64,000 nt of DNA, taken from NCBI GenBank assembly GCA_003427395.1, contig BFEA01000013.1, positions 2,062,896-2,126,895 of the forward strand, written 5' to 3'. Shown here one piece after another: positions 56,340 to 64,000 of the stretch. Source of the stretch: Chara braunii. Lineage: Eukaryota; Streptophyta; Charophyceae; Charales; Characeae. Below the pieces are notes generated by a model that made no database searches, was not told where the DNA came from, and saw nothing but the letters and a program-made list of their open reading frames with translations. Position numbers and translations under genes: made by a program. Numbering within the stretch: the stretch's first letter is position 1; each line of letters starts with the position of its first letter.

Positions 56340-57960
56340 TAGAAGACTCAAATCTGTTCGGCGCTATACATTTGAACTTGTGATAGTCTTCTCTTAATCT
56401 GGTTATGATAATTGAGCTATGCTTCCTGATTCTCATTCAACTTTCGTTGAGCTTTAAGTGAGACAATGTGATCTGCGTGACTCTCCGTTCACGTATGCTA
56501 TCCATAGCACTCCGACAGGTGTTGAGCAATCGGGTTCCTTACCTACAGGAGTAACTGAACTCTTGTGTGATCTGCGAACAAGGTTTTATATATATATAAA
56601 CAGTTTGTCACAGCCCCTCGTTTGTTGTCTTCTTCTCTCTCTCTGCCTACGGTTTACCGGCCAGCGCTCAACCTGTCATCCACGTGGCTGGCCTTGTACG
56701 TAAGAGGTTATGAACAGGTGGAGCTTTCCTTACCTCCTTCCCTTTCCCTTTTTTCCTTTTCCTTTTTTCTTTTCCCTTTTTTGCGCTCTGATTCACAATG
56801 TGACAATATATATATGTATTTATATAAATATATAAATATATAAATATATAAATATATCTACGCATATATTACTCTGAATAATATTGTATTTTATTATACT
56901 AATTCTCTGGGGTTATTTGTGTTGTTTCATTATTATTTTCAATCTGAATACTTTTCTTCTTCTTGTTATTATTTATATTATTTTACTATTTTTATCATCT
57001 TCGAAAACAAATTCGTCCAAGGAGGCACTGACGCAGTCCCGGGACTCATTCCCATATCCATGTGTGAGACCTTTTCACGTTTCAGACCCCAAAGGCTCGG
57101 GGTTGTGATATGAAACTTGCCCCCAGGGAGGTAAAGTCATCCAGCGCAGACATATCGCAATCAGGTCCCCATGTATCAAATCCGAACAAACGCCCGATTG
57201 ACAGTCACATCCCCTATCAAGAGTCATGCAATGAAAGGTTGTGGCTCTCAGACCCAAACAGCAGGTCGCCAGTAGCTATGGCGAGGTTTGCAAAACATCA
57301 ATCGTACATTCTAGGATGGGTGTGTGTGTGCGTATGCGGGAACATCCATGGCAGATCCTAGTTGGGTGAGAATATGCTGTAACCATGCACAAACAAGTGG
57401 TTGAGGGTACAGCGATCGGGGGAAAGGTTCGTTGAGCACTGTTTGTCGTAGTTATGATCGAGAGAAGCCGAATCTGATTGTGTTTCTAGGCGGGTTCATA
57501 ACTTTGAAATGATGTGGATATTTTACACCAAGTCAAATATTGTTATTCTTTGATTACCATTTTTGTTTATTAATTACTATTACTATTATTATTATCATTA
57601 TTATCATTATTATTATTATTATCATTATCATTATTATTATTATTTATTAGCAATTGACATTACATGCTAGGATAGGGGTCAAAGGTGGGAAGGGTGGGGG
57701 CAGTGGAGAGAAAAAAATTGCTGACGGTTCCTACCTCCTTCGACCTCCTCCGCTTTCCTATATCTAATCCCCTCGCACACCAATCTTTTCAACATCGAAT
57801 GTGAAAATGATGTTTCCAATGGTTCGCTGAAATCAAATTTCAAACACAAGAGACTCCTATTCTGTACTCAGTCAATTTAGAAGCCTCCAAATGACAAGAC
57901 GATTGAGGAAACTCTGTCGGAGTTCATGAGGAACTTTGGAGGCAGGAAACAGTGAGGTAC
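56340..57960. other. No gene recognised; dispersed repeat fragments
   Basis: Contains the CAGTTTGTCACAGCCCCTCG fragment at 56601 (shared with 7960 and partly 16765), TA and ATAAATAT tracts (56805-56860), the LTR-like tail at 57408-57495 and an ATT tract at 57570-57650. Confidence 0.5.
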
Positions 57961-57971
57961 GCACACTTATG

Positions 57972-57993
57972 CCTAAACCCTAAACCCTAAACC
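57972..57993. repeat. Short interstitial telomere-like repeat
   Basis: CCTAAACCCTAAACCCTAAA, about three units of the plant-type telomere repeat (CCCTAAA). Too short to mark a chromosome end. Confidence 0.7.
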
Positions 57994-58554
57994 TATAACC
58001 TTCAGGTAACTACCTGTGACTATATTAATAAGAGAGAGTACTTTTGAGTCAAGGGTTCTTGAGAACTAAGCCCGAAGACAAGGGAAAGAGAATGTTGCAC
58101 AAGGAAAAGAAGAGCACTGATTGAGTGAAAGGGTTCTGACAGGGTATGGCTGACTGTTGTTGGAAAACATAGCAAGAATGAGAAGTTCCGAGTAACTGTC
58201 TTGCTATGTGAATGTTTTTTTTTGGGATGTAGCCGCAAGAGGATTGACTCTGCGCAGTCTTCCCTTGCTTAATAGACCACCTGGCCAATGATAAGGAAAG
58301 GGGTTCACAGTGGATTCAAGACTTGTGCATGCTATGGTCGGATACTGTGATGATGGACTGCATCAACTAACTCTTACCCTACGTTTGACCTAGCCTATAT
58401 ACTCTCTCATAAGTCCAATGCTAACACAGTCGGGGATCAGGCGGACGAGTTTAAGACATGGGGTACAAGTCTCGTATCGCCTACCCGCATAATCTTGAAG
58501 GTTTCCGAATGACCCAGAGCTCAAGTGGCGTCAGAAGCAACGACTTAGTCATCG

Positions 58555-59165
58555 GGAAAGCTTGCAAGGGGGTGATAGGAGGAGCAAGGCCCCGAGAGGC
58601 CTGCCCTATTGCCTAAACGGTACGATCGAGAAGAAGCCTGCCTTATTACCAACCAGCCGTGCGTCAGGGCAAGTGAGCGATAAGAGAAGCAAAGCCCCAA
58701 GAAGTCTGGCTTATCGCAATAATGGCACGGACGATGTGATAAGAGTGGCAAGACTCCGAGAAGCCTGCCTTATCACAATAATTGCACAGACGGTGTGATA
58801 AGAGTAGCAAGGCTCCGAGAAGCCTGCCTTATCGCAATAAGGGCACGGACGGTGCGATAAGAGTAACAAGGTTTCGAGAGGCCTGCCTTATCGTAATAAT
58901 CGCACGAACGGTGTTATAAGAGTAGCAAAGTTCCGAGAAGCTTGCCTTATCGCAATAATTGCAGGGGTGGTGTGATAAGAGTAGTAAGGCTCTGAGAAGT
59001 CTGCCTTATCACAAAATGGCACGGACGGTGTGATAAGAGTAGCAAGGATCCGAGAAGCTTCCCTTATCGCAATAATGGTACGAACGGTGTGAAAGGAGGG
59101 GTAAGGCACCAAAAAGCCTGCCCTATTGCCCAACTGCATGAATGAAGGAAGTGGTAATAAGAGGA
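58555..59165. repeat. 59-bp minisatellite, about ten units
   Basis: The unit reads GTGATAAGAGTAGCAAGGCT, CCGAGAAGCCTGCCTTATCG and CAATAATGGCACGGACGGT. Units start about every 59 bases, with changes, from 58735 to 59090, and more degenerate units flank them. Within a unit GATAAG and CTTATC can pair. Confidence 0.88.
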
Positions 59166-59345
59166 ACAAGGCTCCGAGAAGCCCGCCTTCCTACCATCTG
59201 ACCTTGATCTAATGCAAGACAGTAAATAGGCGAAACAAGGCCCTCGAGGTCTGCCCTATCACAAACAGACGCAAGTAAAAGATGGGTAGATCCCGATCTG
59301 TCTGCCGTACTGCTACTAACCTTTTCCATATAACTAGATTAATCA

Positions 59346-60822
59346 ATTACTAACGAGCTACTTCTGATTCTATTGAGGAGAGAGGATAAGTGAGATCTTG
59401 CCCCTAAGAGACTTATCACTCTATCTTGAAACTTCTGATTTGATTTCTATCATATTATTCTTCTCTAAGATGAATTGACGATATTGCTTGTGCTTGTCAG
59501 GAAAAAAACAAGAATGAGGCTGTGGTAAACAATCTTAAAAAGAGACTGATGAAGGATCACTGGGTCGGAGGAGCTGGGAATGAACTTTGTTCATTACCTA
59601 AACCAATAGGGCAACAGTGTGAGAGTTAAATAAGGATAGAGGCTAGACAATGGGTCGTCAATGAGCGTCGATCTCCAGGTCACAAGTCTAAAAGGAATCT
59701 TCTAGACCCCAACATAAAAAAAAGGATGTTAAGTTTCTTTCGGACTGTGGTGTGCCTATAGGTTTCATCACTCTTGGAGAGAATTACGGAAGCGAACCGT
59801 AAGGAACTCCAATTGTGTTATCATTGGATAACAGGTCGGTAGAATTCCGACTCAACTTCCACTGGCTTGATACCCGCACCTAAGACAAAACCCGAAAAAG
59901 AAACGGATGATTTTTTCCCCTGTGTCTAAGCCTGAAATGTCCTAAGTCACTCTCGAAGGTCTTTGAAAAGTAAAAGGGTTGGGCAATAGGAGTCAAGAGT
60001 AGGAAAGAATGTCGTTTCAAGGTTTTGGGCAGTAAGGGACTTGTTATGAATGGGTTAAAGGTTGACGCTTGTAGCGCATTCTGTGTCTGCATTTGTATGC
60101 GTGTATGTGGTTTTCTTGCATTGACACAAGTGTCGGGCCGTGGATTGTCTTTCGAACTTGGGTCGTCATCTGGGACATTCTGACAGGGTGCACCACAATT
60201 GTGAAGTGAGGTCTACCACTCATACAACTCCCTTGATATACATATGTACTTAGATATATATATCTATGAACAAGACACAATCTGGTCTGAGTTAGGCAAG
60301 TTATTGTCTAGGATTCTGTTGAGATCTCGAGAGAATGTTAGACATTGGCATTGTCTCATATGCTCAACAAAGAACGTAGTCGCACTATCATGGGTAGCTA
60401 AGCGTGAAAGATTGTCTAGAAAGTTGACCTGATTAGATAGTCGGTCCGAGGAAGTGAGTACCTCGGGGCGCGATATACGGGTAAGTCTAAGGCGTTGTAC
60501 CGCGCGTATGCCTATGCTACGACGATCGAGAAAACGCCCTTGAGTGGCTTACCCCTGCGATTGCACGTAAAAACTTTCGCACGTGGGTCAGCAACTCAGC
60601 AGGGATATACCCACCTAAGGGATGGTGACAACTCCCGTAGGTGGAGGTAAGTTGTACCCCGCGGGACCCCTAACTTGTCGTAGGGATTCGCGAGAGGTAT
60701 AGCACGCGCGCACGGTCGGAGTGGTATTTTCGCTAGGGTGACTCAAAACTCCTACGTGATGTGACCGTGACGTCCGCTGCTAAAATACGTTGCGTCTGGG
60801 TGCGGGACCGTCGCGCGCGACA
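59346..60822 (+). repeat. LTR of a second retroelement, plus orientation (subfamily 1)
   Basis: Similar along its length to 26905-28410. It ends CGCGCGCGACA at 60822 and is followed after GG by a PBS, so it is a 5' LTR in plus orientation. The left border is approximate. Confidence 0.7.
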
Positions 60823-60824
60823 GG

Positions 60825-60842
60825 TGGCGCCGTTGCCGAGGA
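60825..60842 (+). promoter_or_regulatory. Primer-binding site, tRNA-Asp type
   Basis: TGGCGCCGTTGCCGAGGA, one base different from the site at 33791-33808. It lies two bases after the LTR end. Confidence 0.85.
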
Positions 60843-62809
60843 TCTCGCTTCCTAACCGAGGTCCTTTGTGAACGAACTCGGGTAAGGAAAGACGATGATC
60901 TAGGCAGAACGACAACTAAAATTTACTAAAATTAGATTTGACTAAAGGTTCTAAGTTGGGAAGACATTAAAGCGTCGTCGAGATCAATACGGTAACTTAG
61001 GGATACAAATAAAACATTGATCAAGGGCATCAGGTGACGAAAGGTTGCTCTAAGCAAAGACATTATGTAGATCATAGATTATCTGAGACATTGATAACCG
61101 CCCCGTCTGCGCTTAAAGTCAACAATATGGCTCGTAAGGGCCGTAAAACCGGTGGAGGAAGGGGAAGAGGTGGGAGGCAAGGGAAAACATCTGATAAGCC
61201 TATAAATTTGACCAAAGAATGAGAAGATTGTAAGCAGAAGATGAGGGACTAGAAGAGAAGAAGGGTTGAGGGCGCAAAGGCATCAAGATGAGTGGCGTGA
61301 GCGTACCTCAAGCCCAGGAAAGATGGCTTATTATTCATACAAGTACGAAAGATGTTAAGGCGCATCTCCGCCACGCTTCGAGCCGACTAGCCGCCTGCGC
61401 CTTGGTCTTTATCCACCATCTACCTCTTCGGCTCAAGAGCGGCAGTTGACCATCCTCCCTCAACCTCACCAGCAGGGGTCCCTGTGTATTCCTGACCCTC
61501 ATGTTGTCTCTCAATCTACATCGCCTGACAGGAGATTGTGTATCTCACTCATGATGTTTTTGTTACGCCAGATAGATATATGTGGGTTAGTATTTTACTT
61601 GTTATATAAGAAGATTTTATGAACCATTGACTTAAGGCTCATGATAAGATGACAAGTAAAAGGGGCTAGCTGGGCTATGAGTTTGATGAAAGATGTCAGT
61701 ATTAGTGATATCTAAATACAAATTGGGTATAGGGTTGCTGTTGTGTAGCAAATAGGTGGAGTATATCGACAAGGACAGGATGGCTTCTGCTCGACACCAG
61801 TTCACAATCGAGAGGCCTAAGCAAATGAGGAACGGGCTAATGATGAATATACCAACTCGTCGTAGGGGGAATGAGGAAACTGGGTATTGTTGGGGGAAGC
61901 CTATAGAGAATCATGCTTTCATCTGGATTGAGTTTGGGTGGGTTAAAGGCGAAGGTTGTGCATAGAAAAAATTACATTATATGTTTCATTAGAGTTTTTA
62001 CAAGCTATCATAATAAACTTGGCCTTAAGAATAAATCGATTTCTTTTGAGACTAATGTGGCTTGCGGAATCTGCACTCGATACTTGGAGCCGGCGCGCTT
62101 CTGAATGGGTTTAAACGACTTACAGGAATAGTAGAGGTAAGAAGGGTTTGTGATTTCCTTTTGCCAACTAACTGCATGTCTAAGAGGAACCCTTCCGATG
62201 TTTATCGTAAATGAATCCTTCGGGGGAAGGATGCGAGTAGTGAAAGCTGCGAAAGATGCCTTGGCAATACCCGAAAGGGGATATCACGAATCTACCTCGC
62301 TATTGGTATACTACTTATACCTGGAGGTGGGACACCTGATTAGGGAAAGAAAATTGCTAAGCATATTACCATGAATCGACTCATATGCTCGCAAGTACGC
62401 ATTGGCAGATAGGATTAACCACTGGGACAAATTACGACAGATAGTCCTATTTCAAGCTTAATAATGAAATGCGATACTCCCAACTTGAGAAACTTAGAAA
62501 GAAATATGGTAGAATTAGAGGGTAGAAAAAAAACAGATTTATGTCGGAAAGGAGTTAGATAACTGACTAAAGATACAAGTTTTTTTTTGTATGGTTGTGC
62601 AAACAGGGTATTCAATGGCTCCTGGAATGTGGTTCGCTGGCCAATACTTCCTATTAACCTGCCTGAGCAGAGAGATGGAGGAATTAATATGACATTACCC
62701 GACGAGGAATACAAGAAGGAGAAGAGATAAATACGTGATGTGGAATTCCGATAGGACCGGAAGCTTTCCTCTGGATAGAAACTAGTTGGACCACGGAAGA
62801 AAGACACAT
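60843..62809 (+). mobile_element. Interior of a non-coding LTR element
   Basis: About 2 kb between the PBS and the inverted LTR. A small frame at 61127-61222 is glycine/arginine-rich (GRKTGGGRGRGGRQGKTS), which might be a remnant nucleocapsid-like tail. No protease, RT, RNase H or integrase is recognisable. This is either a non-autonomous element or an internally deleted one. Confidence 0.5.
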
Positions 62810-64000
62810 TGTCGAGCGCATCGGTCCCGCACGGGGACCCTCTCGGCCTCGTCACACAGGATTTTGCAGGACTTGTCGCGGAGAGCGTTTCTTGCTCCGG
62901 CCGAGTGCCCCAGTCGTACCTCTCGCGAGTCCCTACAACAGGACAGGGTGACGCGAGGCACCGCTTATCTCCACCTGCAGGAGCTGTCACCATCCCTTAG
63001 GTGGGTGTATCCCTGTCGAGCTACTGAACCACATGCGAAGGTTTTTCGTATGCAATTGCAGAGGTGGCTCAGCCGAGGGCGTGTCTCGTTCGGTGTAGCA
63101 TAGGGGGTACGCGCGGTCAACGCCCAAAATCGAACCCGTACGCGAATCGACGCACTGGGGGGCTGAGGTCCCAAACACGACTCGTCGTCGATCGCCTAGG
63201 ACGCAATCCACTCACCACGCGTTACACCACAACACTCATACACATGGAAGGACACAAAACAAATAACACAATAACACAACAACACTCATAGTCTCTTCAG
63301 TATTTGACCCATAACCTTCTGAAGCGAGAGTCAGATAGGCATCGCGCGCTGAACTTAGTATAAAACGTTGGTGCATGCATGGTCTTCTCATATGACCAGC
63401 CATGCGTGCATATGCGAGCATTCACACTGATAGGGTACTATGTAATACTCGTAATCGCGCGACCCTTGATAATCTCGAGGGTCAAATTCGACACTCAAGT
63501 GTCGGATGACACGCGCCTTGAGGGGTTATTCTCTTGACGCTAGACAGTCGTCAAGGCGGTTGGTGTCCACACCCTCTTCTGCACCCTGTGGAGAGTGGGT
63601 GGTACACAGGTTCATACCTATGGTGGCAGTCAGCTCTCGTGGCCTATGAGGCAAGCTCCATCATCTAGGGTCTGGAGAGAAATCAAGGGGTTTGACTTTG
63701 ACGACTGCCACGGACTATAACGCCCAACTATAAAATTCTAAAAGTAAAAAGGATGAAAGGGAAATCTCCCTTTTCCCTCAAAGTATAATCTGTTTAACCC
63801 TTACACACGGTCACAATAGGCCGCTCGAACATCCAATGCCTATGTATGTACATATATATAAAAGATTATNAATATGTGACGTCCCCTTCTCACAATCACA
63901 GTGGAATTCCTCTCAGCCATATATACTTAAGTGATCGTAGGCAGTCAAATCCAAAGTCAAAATTACCAAACATACCTGCAATCACATCAAAGATTCAACC
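62810..64000 (-). repeat. LTR, minus orientation (subfamily 2), running off the window
   Basis: Begins TGTCGAGCGCATCGGTCC on the plus strand and matches 33811-34640. The sequence before it (AAGACACAT) is not a PBS, unlike at 33811. Part of its outer region (63840-63960) matches the inverse of 36640-36780. It continues beyond 64000. Confidence 0.68.

Larger units (their letters stand above)
52200..56340 (-). repeat. Series of exon-plus-donor cassettes on the minus strand
   Basis: Eight splice-donor-like sites follow short coding-like stretches on the minus strand, with last exonic bases near 56270, 55414, 53978, 53758, 53384, 52936, 52503 and 52238. Several share wording before the donor: YQ|GTATGT at 53758, YQ|GTATAT at 55414, and AAYSR or similar at 53978. 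Each is followed by CT-rich sequence. The block at 53840-54115 is the inverse of the repeat at 47369-47530 (GTCTGGCGCCCAACGCC). Either a degenerate many-exon gene or, more likely, dispersed copies of one exon-intron fragment. Confidence 0.45.

Noticed and set aside
59346-64000. Inverted terminal repeats as in DIRS-type tyrosine-recombinase elements
   Set aside because: A tRNA primer-binding site directly follows the left repeat and no recombinase is present, so LTR biology explains it better.

Overview
This is a repeat-dense, intron-rich nuclear window from a eukaryote. There is no bacterial gene organisation: coding sequence survives only as short exons with GT/AG borders, separated by kilobases of microsatellites and mobile-element debris. 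A short run of CCCTAAA units near 57.98 kb, a Ty3/gypsy retrotransposon with a tRNA-Asp type primer-binding site, and large introns suggest the green-plant lineage, perhaps a charophyte alga such as Chara. That assignment is inference. The assembly is short-read: two N gaps lie at microsatellites, single Ns are scattered in repeats, and three Nextera mate-pair junction adapters are left in the sequence.

1-23.2 kb (+ strand). Seven exons make a KDZ (Kyakuja-Dileera-Zisupton) type transposase. It has an N-terminal CxC5-like cysteine region, a CxC6-like cluster carrying the first catalytic Asp, a chromodomain split by an intron, then the YDD and CEQ catalytic blocks. The spliced exons are one base short of a whole number of codons, and one in-frame TAG is present, so this copy looks decayed. 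Its 11.4-kb fourth intron holds a second gene on the same strand, four exons (12.67-15.81 kb) that resemble the C-terminal half of DUF3987 primase/helicase-like proteins. The introns also carry a MITE-like family (one copy nested in another), a three-copy repeat array, GA-tract compound repeats, a tRNA-derived SINE, and a foldback element.

23.2-37.5 kb. CTGY-rich tracts and an A-rich satellite that flips orientation near 26.15 kb are followed by a Ty3/gypsy element on the minus strand (gag, zinc knuckle, protease, RT, RNase H, PBS). No integrase is seen. The element lies between LTR sequences in opposite orientations. Its gag, zinc knuckle and RNase H show stops or substitutions, mostly consistent with C-to-T decay. 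LTR fragments, a 120-bp tandem repeat and small hairpins follow.

37.5-59.3 kb. There is no convincing gene. The region holds two tRNA-promoter-like sequences, an adapter-split artificial duplication, paired CA/TG microsatellite units, a 0.9-kb tandem duplication, a 470-N gap, a truncated U2 snRNA sequence, a 424-bp near-perfect palindrome, and a series of exon-plus-splice-donor cassettes on the minus strand.

59.3-64 kb. A 59-bp minisatellite leads into a second convergent LTR pair, with a PBS next to the left LTR, about 2 kb of non-coding interior, and an LTR that runs off the window.

Functionally this is a graveyard of elements nested in elements. The KDZ transposase with its nested DUF3987 gene is the only part that looks like a potential biological system.
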